From NCBI GenBank assembly GCA_033961575.1, contig CM066731.1, positions 128,271,001 to 128,335,000 on the forward strand: 64,000 nucleotides of DNA, read 5' to 3'. The translations under genes were made by a program, and so were the position numbers. This document shows positions 1 through 12,120 of the stretch, in pieces. Every line of letters begins with the position of its first letter. Within the stretch, counting starts at the first letter, position 1. Under the pieces are notes generated by a model, which worked only from the letters and a program-made list of their open reading frames with translations, searched no databases and was not told the origin of the DNA. This DNA comes from Aselliscus stoliczkanus. Lineage: Eukaryota; Chordata; Mammalia; Chiroptera; Hipposideridae.

Positions 1-639
1 CCTCTGTTCCTTCCTGCCTCCTCTTTTGAGTCTGTTCATTTCCCTCAAGGGAAAGAAGAACAAAGAACAATTACAGCTCTGTTTTTCTTTCCCTATCTCA
101 ATCACTTCCTAAAATCTACTGTTAACAGAAATCAGAAATTTTGAGTGATCCTGTGACATGATATGATGCAGTGTTTTTTATGTTCCTCTATTTTTGTGTG
201 GTGACTGTTCTCATAGTGAAGGGACATAGAAAAGGTGTGATAAATTAGTCTTCATTGAATGTTACCATTCTCCTGATTTGACTGACATCTATGCAGATGG
301 TGTCAAATTTTAAAGTCCATCCCTATTTCTCTCCTAAATTGATCATGTAAGTAAAGGATCTAGCAATAGCTGAGAATACAGTGGTACCTTAATGTGTTAT
401 TTGCCTGCCATTCCCAAGTTCTAGTTCTAGATCACTAATTAATTGATTGGGCATTTCTACTTAGATATAACACTGGCATCTTAAATCAATATGTATAAAC
501 CAATTTGCTACTGGGCTAATCATTCTGTTATTGACCCAGGGTCAAAGCTATTCCTTTCTTCTTTGCCTCTCTCACATTCAATAAGTTAATAAGTCCTATT
601 GATTATTTCCTCCTTCATATCATAATTTGTTTCTATTCC

Positions 640-1165
640 CACTGTTCACTCCCTAGTCCAGACTCATCACCTCAACCCAGGATCCTGCTCTTCCTCACCA
701 TCTCCCCTATGACCTGACAAGATAGAACTGCCTTAAAATGGCAGATTCATGCTCAGAAGCCTTCAAAGGCTATCAATTGCCTACACAGTTAAGGCCAGAT
801 TTTTTTTTACTTGGTATTCAGTGACTACCATGATCTGATCCAGCCTCAGTATTTCCTCCAAACTTATACAGTCTTGTCTGTTCATGGTTCCTAAAACTTC
901 CTTATCTCTGTTTGTATCCTTGTCTTTCCTGCATGGAATTCCCATCATTCTGCTCTCTACCTGATACCTCCCTATGCTTCAAGGACCAGCTCATGTGACA
1001 CTTTCACTGGTCACTCAAACCCACATTGCCCTCTCCCTTCTCTGAACTAGTATAGAACTTTTTGACAATATTTGACATTTTATATTGTTTATCTTTTTAT
1101 GTACAGATCTCAACTGTATTGTGAGGTCTTTTAAATAGCCTATGCACTCCAATTCCTCAGAAGCA
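640..1165 (+). repeat. L2-like LINE fragment
   Basis: Pyrimidine-rich text with the L2 order of phrases: aaaggctatcaattgcc, then catgatctgatccagcc, a 'gcatggaattccc' block and 'agctcatgtgacac'. It is degenerate and its boundaries are approximate. Confidence 0.55.
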
Positions 1166-1565
1166 AGACTTGCACCTCAAATATTTAAATATATTCTAGA
1201 GGTTTTTTTAAAGACCTATAAAAATATTAGTGTTGTCTTTTGATTACAAATTTTCCATCCCAGATTTATTTGGTCTCTCCCTTCTTCCTTCCTCATAGAT
1301 AAGTAAAACAAAGACTGTCAAGTACGTAGTAACAACTGGCTGTCCTTCCTGTCACTGAATCATGTAATACAACAGGTGAAGGTAGGAGAGGAGTTGGGAA
1401 GTGAAGTGATTCAGTGCCCTTGTGATTTCACTTAAGTGTTTCTTCATCAACTAGAAAGTCAAGACTCCACTTAGTATTTAATAAGCTTGAAGACTTTAGT
1501 AAATTGCTCCATTTATGTTTCCATCAAGGTCGATAATAGATGTTAGAACATCTAACAAAATTGGC

Positions 1566-1613
<48 letters not shown>

Positions 1614-1626
1614 TGTATGTGTGTAT
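1566..1626. repeat. (TG)n microsatellite
   Basis: About 60 bp of TG dinucleotides with a few TA interruptions; length variation between individuals is likely. Confidence 0.95.
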
Positions 1627-2199
1627 GATCAACTATGACTCATAAGCTGCAAGAAACATATGTACTGAAATTTTCAAAGAGGAAATAAAGGAGTTGATTG
1701 GACATCTAAGACTTATGCATAAACAATCATTTCCTAAAATACAAACCACGGAAAGCTTGTCCTTTGAGATGTTGCATGAAGAGAAGATTCTATCATCAGG
1801 TAAGTTAGAAAAAAAATGCTAAATAGAATCATTTTTGCAATGTACATTAATAAATTAAGGACACTGATAAATCCTACAGTTAGAACTTTATTTAACTGAG
1901 CACTTCTAGAATTTAATAGATTGTGGAATTTTTTCCCCTAAGATTTGGTTGTTAAAATTCCAGATTCTTCTTTGTATTAAGAAATTGGAAGATATAGGAA
2001 CACTGGGCCCAGATTCCAGATGGCAACAGTAGACTGGGCTCATGAGCAGCTTCCCCTTAGATGGGCATTTACTCTCTGATTAGCCATAGTCCCTACCTCT
2101 TCTTATTGTAATTCAATACTTATTTATGTTTCCTGCCTGGCCCCCAAGAATATTTGAATTTGCCAACTCTGATCCTTTGTATGAAGTCAACCACAGTAA

Positions 2200-3118
2200 T
2201 ATTTAAGTGACCAAGGGCGATCTCCACTTGGATGTTAAGTAGGCATCTCAAACTTAACATGTCCAAAACTGAACTCTTAATTTCCTTCTCACATCTACTT
2301 CTTCTCAGCCCTCCTTGTTTCAGTAAACAGCAACTCTATCCTTTCATTTGGTAAGACCTAAGCCTTATATCCACGTCCAAACCCTCAGAAAATCCTGATG
2401 ATTCCTCCTTCAAAATGTACCTGGAATCTGACCACTGCTGACCATTTCCTCCCCCTTCACCTTGATCTGAGCCATCGTCATTGCTCACCTAGCCTATGGC
2501 CGTGGTCTTCTCACTGGTCTCCCTGCTTCTACTATCACCCCACATACAGAGTAGTCCGAATAATGCCATCCAAATCCAAGTCAGATCAAGCTGCACCTCT
2601 TCTCCAGGTCCTCCAGTGGTTTCCCATCTCTCTCCAAATAACAAATATACAAATTGCTGACCATTGTCTACAAGGTCATTTATAATCTTGATCTGCCTAC
2701 CTCCGTGGCCCCATCTCCTACCATATTCTGCTTCACTTAGTTTCCTCCATTTTCCAAGCATGCCCCCATCTCATGACCTTTGCATTTTTGGCCTCCTTAG
2801 TCTAGTTTTCTTTTCCCCCAGGCATCCCCAGATTTGCTCACACACTTGGCTAATTCTCCAGTGTACCCTTTTTGGATAGCCTTCTCTGCCCTCCCATGCA
2901 TATCCTCATTACTCACTGTCTAGGTAACCTGGCTTTATTTATCTTCAAAGCATTAACCATCATCTGAAAGGCTGCATATTTATCTGTTTATACCTCTATC
3001 CCTTTCCTCTATTCCCTATCACTGAAAGGTAAGATCCCTGAAAACAAGGGTTTTATTTTGTTCAGTAAGGCATCCTGAGCACCTCACATATGGTATGGCT
3101 CAGAATAGATTGAATGAA
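2200..3118 (+). repeat. L2 LINE 3' portion
   Basis: Diagnostic L2 phrases appear in order: ctcaaacttaacatgtcc, aaactgaactctta, tcactggtctccctgctt, aagtcagatcaagctgca, tacaaggtcatttataatct, and the 3' end 'ttgaatgaa'. It explains the open frames at 2398-3370 on both strands, which are not genes. It is about 0.9 kb of an ancient, inactive element. Confidence 0.85.
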
Positions 3119-5944
3119 CACGTGTGTGAGGAGCTGGCATGGAGGACGAGATTGTGAACCAGGCCCCAGAGGCCATGGTGGTTGTGAAGGAATAATCATG
3201 AGATTGGGAGAGGACAACGAGGAGAGAACGTCTTGTAGCTGGGAGTGGATTCCCAAGAAGGGTGGATTTGAGAGTAGAAAAGGGATGGTCCAAAGGTGCC
3301 GAGGGGAGCTAGGACCGCACAGACCTTCGGCTTGATGCTGACAATGCTTGTGGTGGAATAAAGGGCTCATGGCTTATGAAGGGAATGACATCAGTCAAAA
3401 GCAAAGTGTTGGGAGCATTCTGCACAGATGTTAAAAATATTGGTGGGGGTGGCAAGTAACTCTTTATTTAAAAAGGGTTATTGTTTCCCAATCTCTCATA
3501 GTACTTATTTTATGGTAAGTTTTTGTAATTGGCTAAGTATGTCATGTAGAGATAGTTTCAGTAGTTCAGGGGTCAGGTCTAAGGATTTGCATTTTTAAAA
3601 GCAAGGCCCCTATTTGGAGCCATCGATTATTTTTATTTGTGTCATCATCAAGTCAGAGAAAAACAGAGACTGTTGCTGTAAGAACTCAGGATTTGGAATA
3701 CATACTTATCAGGTCATAGTGTCTCTTATCAGAGTGAATTGTTATGGCTCTACTGTGTTAAGACGTTTAAATTGCTTATATGAGTCAATCTTTTTTGTTG
3801 AATAAACATCAATAAAAAAAATACCAGACATTATTTATAATGATTTAAAGTTTGCTGAAGCTCAGAGATAATAAAATTAAGAACTTTTTAAAGGAAAAAT
3901 TAGATTGGAAATAAGTCATAAGAGGCTGATAATTAATCTTCTTGCTAGTTTTTATAAAATAAAATTCAGTATCATGGTCAATCTTTAACAACTAATAGAA
4001 GAGTTCAATTACATAAATGTCTAAAAATGTTTCCTATGTATTACCAAAAGCAGTGCATTTCAAAATCAACCATGGCCCATTCAGTTAATATCCACTGATG
4101 ACATGGGAAAGTTGTCCCTAGTAGTGATTCAGTGAGACTCATGTTTCCATGGGCTGGGATCATGACACACAGTTCTGATATCAGCAGTATCTGCAGTATG
4201 TGAAACTTTCATTATAAGTGAAGAAGGTGCCTACAAAATCAGAAAGTACAAATGTTCCTCATCAAAGTCTATACTTTATGTACAGGGTTTTCATAACAAG
4301 TGTTCTTCTTGGACAAACAGGCTGATAAAAATATCCCCCAGCATATACATGAACTGAATTGGAACATGTCTCTTCCAGTTAAAACGCTGAAGCATCTTTT
4401 TAAAATAGCTTTGGTAAATGAAATAACCAAATCACTGCTTTGCAATATAGCATCTCCATCTTCTGAATATTAAACCTATTTCCATCTTCAGGTTCTGATA
4501 CATATAGTCTTGTTACCCTCAAACAAACAAACAAAAAAGTTCTAATCTTTAGAAAAAAATTTTTCAAGCATTCTTAATTTAATACCTAACTTTCAATTTG
4601 AATCATCTCCAATCTTATCAGTGAGGAGGAATATAACTTGAAATCTGCCAATATCTGACTAGAAAATTCTTAGCTCTATGTAGAATTCAGTGAGTCCAGA
4701 GGTTTTCAGGATGAACCTGGAACCCAGCTCTCAGTTCAGAGAGAAATACTAACCTGATATGAAAATCTGCAGTATCCTCACTGGAGTGATGCTAATATAT
4801 TTAAATTCTTGAGTTGTTTCCAATTTAGCTTTTTGGGGATTTCACCTGACTTAGGGCCAATGTCAATGGAAAAATAATATTTGCTTGCAATAACACAGTA
4901 TGACCAACTTTTGTGATTTAGATGCATTTTGTAAATTGGGTGTCCTGAAAAAATCTAAATATCAGGCAAAGTTCGTGAATAAACTAATCGACCAACACCA
5001 GCAACAGATATTTCATGAGTTCTCATTGTGGAAAGTTGGAACTATTATTACTTTTTTCAGAGAACTTAACTCGGGCCTGAGGTAGTGAAATATCTTGGCC
5101 ATAGCTAATGACCGTTAAGGTTTGCTCCCTGGAAGGCTGCGTCTGGAACCCCCTTCTTGGCCTCTCACTATTGCTTCTGTTGTAAGTCTTGACAAGCTAA
5201 CTGTCCAGGAGAAAGGCTTTCTGTACACTTCTAAGTGAACTTTGGAAGGCAGCATTTGTCAGTTATTTTTGAGTTATATGTTATATATTGCCTCCTCATT
5301 TTTCCCCCCAGCAGAAATAGTGATGTTTTTCACCCCCTCATTGGCCTGAGAAATAATAGACCAACTGGCACATAGACCAAAACATTAATAACTATTATCA
5401 TGAGGTACTTGTATTGAAGGTGAATTTTATGTTCTTTGTACATTTCTGAATTGTATTTTCACTACATGTATTTTCTTTGAAATGAGAAGTTTTGATCACC
5501 TATTTGTTTACTGAAAACTCTGATTAGCCTTTTCCATGAAGTGAAATGAGCAGCTCCGCAGATTGCTTGCTGGCCCCACCATTTGGAGATGGCTGTCCCT
5601 GATGCTTGGTGTTTACAGTATGTGTTCAGCCCATGTCAAATGTGCTGAAATTGAGACCACTGCAAAGAAATGTGTCACCTGGCACTCAGGTGCTCATTAC
5701 TTACACGTGATTCAGAGCTTGACATTATTCAAGAAAGAATTTGTTTGCTGCTTTCCCTGGGATGTTTGCCAGAACCCTTTGGTTCTCTAGGCCTGCCTTA
5801 GTTTCTCACTGATGAGGTTATCTCTTATTGAACTAGCTGCTTTGGGATAGCATTTTTATAGTAGCAAATTCATTTAGATGAACACTGCCTGTTTGGTTCA
5901 AAGGGATAGCACCAAAGAGAGAGCCATGGTGTAATCTGTTAGTG

Positions 5945-6055
5945 AACCCCAAAGGTCCTCAATCAGTAGGTCTTTAGGGAGGCCTGGGAAATCTGTCATT
6001 TACAGAAGCTTCCCCAGGAGACTGTTATTCACCCAGATTTGGAAAGCATCGCTCT
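5945..6055 (+). repeat. MER5-like hAT DNA transposon fragment
   Basis: 'aatcagtaggtcttt' and the following 'aagcttccccaggag' resemble the MER5 hAT-Charlie end region. The copy is short and diverged. Confidence 0.5.
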
Positions 6056-6429
6056 TACCGAATACATTTTTAGGTGTTCCATTAAGACTATAAAACAGCA
6101 TCCCAAAGGACCATAAGTCTACAAAACTGCTTTATTTGATTTTCAACTTGGACAAATATAAAAATTTACCCTCCCTTTGTTCAGTAGCTACTGTAGCTCT
6201 CATAACTCTAAGTAAAATACTGTCACAAAGGTAAAAGAAAGCATCGTGCATATTGTATATTAAAGTGCCAGACTTCTGGACCTCGAATCCTAGTTAAGAG
6301 CTGATTTTATAATAATGATAATAGCCAGTGTTAGTAAGGCTTCAGGAAAATAGACGCTCTATGCACTACTGCTAAGCATGTTCATTGGTTCTGCTTTTCG
6401 GGAGGAAATTTTGCAGTACGTATCTGAAG

Positions 6430-6960
6430 TCTTTTAAAAGGTCATATCATAGGATCCAATAACTCAGCTTCTAAGAAATGTTTTCTGAGGAAACAACCAA
6501 AGATACATGTATAGGTTTCTGTGCCAAGATATTTATCAAAGTGTTTTTATAGTATTAAAAAATTAGAAATAGTCTAATGCTCAACAAGGATTTATTTGCA
6601 TAGCCTGTCTCATAGCCATAGAGCGGAATATTGCATGGCAGCTCAAAATATTTTGAAGAATGTTTAACACTGTGGGAATATTATATATTGTTAACTGGTG
6701 GAAAATGGCTATTTAATTGAAAATATGGTGTAATTCCAATTCTGTTTTTTAGAATTGAGTGTATACTCGCATATACATTGATAAAAGGCGAAAGATTTAT
6801 ACAATCTGAAGAGAAACCAGAATATTGCATATACACTGTAAAAAAGGTGAAAGGAAATATGCCAAGATATTGAGTTTATTGCTGGTTGTAGGTGGTTTTA
6901 ATTTCTTTTTCTCTTCTGTTTCTCCCCCACCAAAAAAAAAAAAATCTGCAGTGAAAGTAT
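6430..6960 (+). repeat. L1M-like 3' end
   Basis: The text follows the old L1 3' UTR pattern: 'ttctgaggaaacaacc', 'aaattagaaatagtctaatg', 'agcggaatattgcatgg' and later 'ggaaatatgccaag'. It is diverged and its ends are approximate. Confidence 0.6.
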
Positions 6961-7000
6961 ATTGCTTTTATAGTAAATACTGTTAATTTTTTTAAGGTCA

Positions 7001-7001
<1 letters not shown>

Positions 7002-7039
<38 letters not shown>
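7002..7039. repeat. (TG)n microsatellite
   Basis: An uninterrupted run of about 19 TG units followed by tagcc. Confidence 0.95.
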
Positions 7040-7040
<1 letters not shown>

Positions 7041-8667
7041 CCTTAAAACAGTATTTGGAATATAGTAAATATAAGTGTCAGCTATTTTAATAGTAAAATT
7101 GTAAGCCCTAACTCCATAAGTATAAGATTTACAATTAAATAAACATGGAGAATATGTTGCATGGGAAACTTGGAACAGTTTTTAAAAGAATCTTTGAGGC
7201 TCTGAGAGTTGGGCCACCATTTGTCCTCTAAACTATCTTTATCTCATGATAATTTAAGCATGTTTTTGGGAAAGTGGGAACCTAGACACTGTATATATTA
7301 CAACAAATATTCATTCTTTCATTCAGCAAACACTTATGAGTAAATATAGACACCTCATAGACACATCTGCTCTGAGTTTATTAACGTGATCAAAACAAAC
7401 CAACTCTGCCTCAAATATAAATATATAAATAATAAATAGATAGATATATGTTTGACTCTTTTTGTTTTCCTTGTATTGTTAGCAAATATGTGAGTGATTA
7501 TCATACTGAAAATCTTTGTCTGTTCTGGGTCATTTTAATAGACTTGTCAGATGTTACAAATTAAGTTGATTTTTGTGATCTTTTTGAATCACACAGAACT
7601 GTACTTTTGCCTTTCAAATTAACTGTACATGTTCCAGAGCCTTTGGTCTGGAGGTGGCTTAATGTTTGAAGTGGCTTAATGCTTGTCCCCATTATTTGTT
7701 ATTCTTTTATAATTCTTATAAAGGAATATGATTGCTGGGTTTTCCTGTGATTTCATTATATGTTTGGAGTGCTGAGAGTATAGGGAAGGAGCAAGTCACT
7801 AGTACGATCTGCTTCTTGTTCTACTTAAGGGCAACCATGGGATTTAAAATGCTGTTTATTTATATACCTTTTACCACTTCATAGTCCAGATCATTGAACT
7901 ACTCTTGGCTTCTAAATGGACCACTTGGTGGGTCCCAGTGGTATTACAATGAAGCATTTCCAACAGACCAATTCAAGGTAGGGCCATAGCTATTGGTTCT
8001 TAATCAGCTTCATTTTCTATGCAGGAAAAGTCAAGACTGTGATGACCATTTTTTTCCCTTTAAAGATTTCTAGGTTTGCAGTGTGGAATTTTTCCAGCAA
8101 CTATTTCTAAAAATTTTCTACTTTCATTCATTTTAGTGGTGCTTATATGGAGATTTATTATTAATGCAATTCTGCCATCTTTCAGTGAGGGCAAGATAAT
8201 TGTTCCCACAGGGAAAGGAGTAGAATTACTACTTCTTCAGTTCTCGCCCTCTGGCTTTGGTGGTTTTAATATTTTATGCTATTCCAAAAAAATATATAAT
8301 AATAATTCCTTGAAGGAAATTACTAAGAAGGCAGCAGCAAGCCTGTGCACGTCTTCCGCTGCAGGAATTCAGAAGGATACATTTCTGCATTGCCTTTTGC
8401 TGCTGTTGCTTTTCCTCTAGCGAGTACCAAGGGCATCTGTCTCCACTCACTTCATCAGCTTTCTTGATAAATTCTGATGCTCTGATCACAAGGTGCTTCT
8501 GACTGTGGTTATTAGGTTAACCGGGACATGATGAACGTGTCAGGTATGGATACTTCACTTCCACAAGGATACTAGGTGTCATACACCTGCAGGGTGTTGG
8601 GATACATGTTTCTGTGGCAGTTAAGAATGCACAAGTTCCTAAACATTTGTTCTTCTAACTGACATGT

Positions 8668-8855
8668 TAGCTGCCATTTATAGAGTGTCTGTTGTGTGCC
8701 AGCCCCTGGGCAGCACTGTGCGTACACTGGGTGCCAACTCTGTGACTTGCAGTGCCTTCTAAGGTAGATATTACCATCCCCTTTTCACAGACAGAGGCTA
8801 AAAGAGGTTCCTGGTTTGCCCAAGTCATGTGGTAAATAGCAGCATGAGGGTTGGT
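8668..8855 (-). repeat. MIR SINE
   Basis: Reads as the antisense MIR core: 'gccatttatagagtgtc', 'gtgtgccagcccctggg', 'ttcacagacagaggc' and 'gcccaagtcatgtgg'. Confidence 0.75.
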
Positions 8856-9002
8856 ATGTTTGTCTGTATGACTGCATACTTATGTTCTTTTTTTTCTGCA
8901 TTGGACACTGTGTATCTGAAGTAAAAGCTAGCTGGCTTGCTCTTAGTTCTTGAAATTTGTAAATGAACCTTGAGGCTACACCATATTTAAGAGTGCTATA
9001 CC

Positions 9003-10336
9003 TTGGCTAGATTCTCTAAGGAAAAAAGAGAAAAGACACAAATAAACAAAATCAGAAATGAAAGAGAGGAAGTTACAACAGATACCACAGAAATACAGAG
9101 GATCATACGAGAATACTGTGAAAGGCTATATGTCACCAAATTCAATAACCTGGAAGAAATGGACAAGTTCTTAGAGATATATAACCTTCCTAGACTGAAT
9201 CATGAAGAACTAGAAAGTCTAAATAGACCAATAAACAGTAAGGAAATTAAAACAATCATCCAAAGCCTTTCCAAAAGCAACACTTCAGGGCCAAATGGCT
9301 TCACTAGTAAATTCTATCAAATATTCAAAGATGATTTAATACCTGTCATCCTCAAACTCTTCAAAAGAAAATTGAAGAACAGGCAATACTTCGTAACTCA
9401 TTTTATGAGGCTAACATCACCCTGATACCAAAACCTGAGAAGGATAATACAATAAAAAACAAAACCACAGACCAATATCTCTGATGAATACAGATTCAAA
9501 AGCCCTAAACACAATGCTAGCAAATCGACTACAATAATATATTAAAAAGATTATACGTCAAGATCAAGTGGCATTCATTCCAGGGGCACAATGATGGTTC
9601 AACATACGCAAATCAATCAATGTGATACACCACATAAAATATAAACAAAATAAAAGATAAAAATCATATGATTATATCAATAGATGTAGAAAAAGCATTT
9701 GACAGGATATAACATCTGTTTATGATTAAAACATGTAATTAAATAGGTAGAGAAGGAAAATACCTTAACATAATAAAGGTCATACACTACAAATGAATGG
9801 GACTATATCAAACTAAAAAGCTTCTGCACAGCAAAAGAAACCATCGACAAAACAGAGGCAACCAACCAAATGGGAGAAGATATTCACAAATAACTCCTCC
9901 AATAAGGGGCTAGTATCAAAAATGTATAAAGAATTCATACAATTCAACAACAACAACAAAAAAACAGACAATCCAGTTAAAGAATGGGCAGAGGACCTGA
10001 ACAAACACTTCTCCCAAGAAGACATACAAACAGCCAACAGATACATGAAAAAGTGCTCAATTTCACCATCTATTAGGGAAATGCAGATCAAAACCACAAT
10101 GAGATATCACCTCACACCTGTTAGAATAGCTATTATCAACAAGACAATAATAACAAGTGTTAGAGGTTGTGGAGAAAAAAGAACCTCATACACAGCTGGT
10201 AAGAATGTAAATTAGTACAGCCCCTATGGAAAACAGTATGGAGGTTCCTCAAAAAATTAAGAATAGAATCACCATATGACCCAGCAATCCCTCTTCTGGA
10301 TATCTACCCCAAAATTCTGAAATCATTTATCTGGAA

Positions 10337-10389
<53 letters not shown>

Positions 10390-10893
10390 CCTATATTTAT
10401 TGCAACATTATTCACGATGGTCAAGACATGGAAACAGTCAAAGTGTCCTTCAATAAATGATTGGATAAAGGAGATGTACATATGTACAATAGAATGTTAC
10501 TCAGCCATAAGAAAAGAAGAAATACTGCCATTTGCAACAGCATGGATGGATCTTGAGATTTTCATGCTAAGTGAAATAAGTCAGACAGAAAAAGTTGAGA
10601 ACCATATGACTTCACTCATATGTGCCCATAAGTGGAATATAAAACGCAAAGCAACAAATGAACAAGACAAACAAACAAACAAAAACTCAGTGACACAGAC
10701 AACAATTTAGTGGTTACAAGAGAGAGGATAAGGTGTGGCAGAAGAGGAAAAAGGGGGTCAAATATATGGTGATGGAAGGATAACTGACTCTGACACAATG
10801 TAATGTATAGATGATGTATTACTGAATTGTACACTTGAAATCTATATATTTTATTAACCAGTATCACCCCAATACATTTAATACACATTTTTA
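9003..10893 (+). mobile_element. L1 LINE, 3' half, degenerate with internal deletion
   Basis: The segment 9003-9425 is an ORF2-like frame (KTQINKIRNEREEVTTDT, NKxGPNGFTSKFYQ-type text) from the linker and early reverse-transcriptase region. Further reverse-transcriptase remnants run to about 9745, then the sequence jumps to the distal ORF2 and 3' end (agaatgggcagaggacc, aaagaagaaatactgcc, ataagtcagacagaaaaag). It has frameshifts and stops and lacks the 5' half, so it is dead. The open frames at 9922-10215 and 10417-10710 are parts of it. An AT microsatellite has expanded inside it. Confidence 0.92.
10339..10387. repeat. (AT)n microsatellite inside L1
   Basis: About 24 perfect AT units within the L1 3' region. 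Confidence 0.95.
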
Positions 10894-11094
10894 AAAAGGG
10901 TGCTGTAATCCTTTCTTTTTTGTTTTACTCAATTTTACCTCTCTGTTTCCATATAAAGTTGTAATAGAGGATGCCTTTGGATGTGTTCATCTAGACTTGA
11001 GGGAATACTCTACTTGATATTGCTGTCATGTTTATCATTTAACATTAGCTTTAACTTCAGTAAAAGGCAATATTTAAAAGATTGGATTCTACAG

Positions 11095-11290
11095 TGAAAT
11101 CTTGATTCACATTCCAATTCCAACACTTACTGGCTCTGTGTCACTAATTTAACCTTTCTTTGCCTCTCTCTGTTTAGTCATATGTGAAATAAATTTAATA
11201 GTCATTTCTCAGAGGCTTTTTGTGAAGATGGAGTAAAATAATCCACCTAAAGCTTAGAGATAAGGATATAGAAAACATATTAACTGCCTC
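11095..11290 (+). repeat. MIR-like SINE
   Basis: Sense MIR order: a 'cacattccaattccaac' block, 'acttactggctctgtg', 'taacctttctttgcctc' and 'agtcatatgtgaaataa'. Confidence 0.65.
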
Positions 11291-11379
11291 CATCATCATC
11301 ATCATCAGTACTGTCATATGAAGGTTACTAATATCACTGAAATAGTTTTTACTATGTTAACATTAGATATAATTAGAAC

Positions 11380-11577
11380 AGAGACAAAAACTTGAAGAAA
11401 GTAAAAATAGAACTACCATATAACCCAGCAATTCTAGGTCTGGGCATTTGTCAGAAGAAAACAAAAAAACACTAATTTGAAAATATATGTGCACCCCATG
11501 TTCATAGCAGGATTTTTACAATAGTCCAGACATTGAAGCAACTTAAGTATCCATCATTAGATGAATAGGTAAAGAAA

Positions 11578-11627
<50 letters not shown>

Positions 11628-12120
11628 CATATTTGCAGCATACATACTGGAATATTATTCAGCAATAAAAAGAATGAAATCTTGCCATTTGCAGCAACAT
11701 GATGCACCTAGAGGGTATTATGCTAAGGGAAATAAGTCAGACAGAAAAAGACAAATACTGTATGATTTCACTTATATGTGAAATCTTAAAAAAAAAAAAG
11801 AAATGAACAAACAAAACAGAAACAGAACCACCATACAGAAAACAAACCGATGGTTGCTAGAGTGGGGAGAGGTGAGGAGATGGGTGAAGAAGGTGAAGGA
11901 GAATAAGAGATACAAACTTCTAGGTATAAAATAAATAAGTCACAGGGATGTAATAAAAAGCACAGGGAATATAGCCAATAATATCTTAACAACTTTATAC
12001 AATGACAGATGGACACTTGACATATTGTGGTGATCGCTTTGTAAGGTAAATAAGTACAGAATCACTATGTTGTGCACTGGAAACTAATACAATATTGTAT
12101 GTCAACTATAATTTTTAAAA
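11380..12120 (+). mobile_element. L1 LINE 3' end
   Basis: Truncated second L1 tail: 'ataacccagcaattcta', 'aatattattcagcaataa', 'agtcagacagaaaaag' and a 3' end of the type 'gtgcactggaaactaat'. It carries an AT microsatellite at 11579-11625. Confidence 0.88.
11579..11625. repeat. (TA)n microsatellite inside L1
   Basis: About 23 TA units following 'aaagaaag' within the L1 3' end. Confidence 0.95.

Noticed and set aside
381..470. acagtggtacctta start resembling a Tigger end
   Set aside because: No matching inverted end or TA-flanked partner was found downstream.
2398..3370. Several overlapping frames on both strands
   Set aside because: The region is an L2 LINE 3' portion for most of its length; frames are by-products.
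9003..9425. 140-codon frame that looks like a real protein
   Set aside because: It is an L1 ORF2 fragment and the element is truncated and frameshifted.
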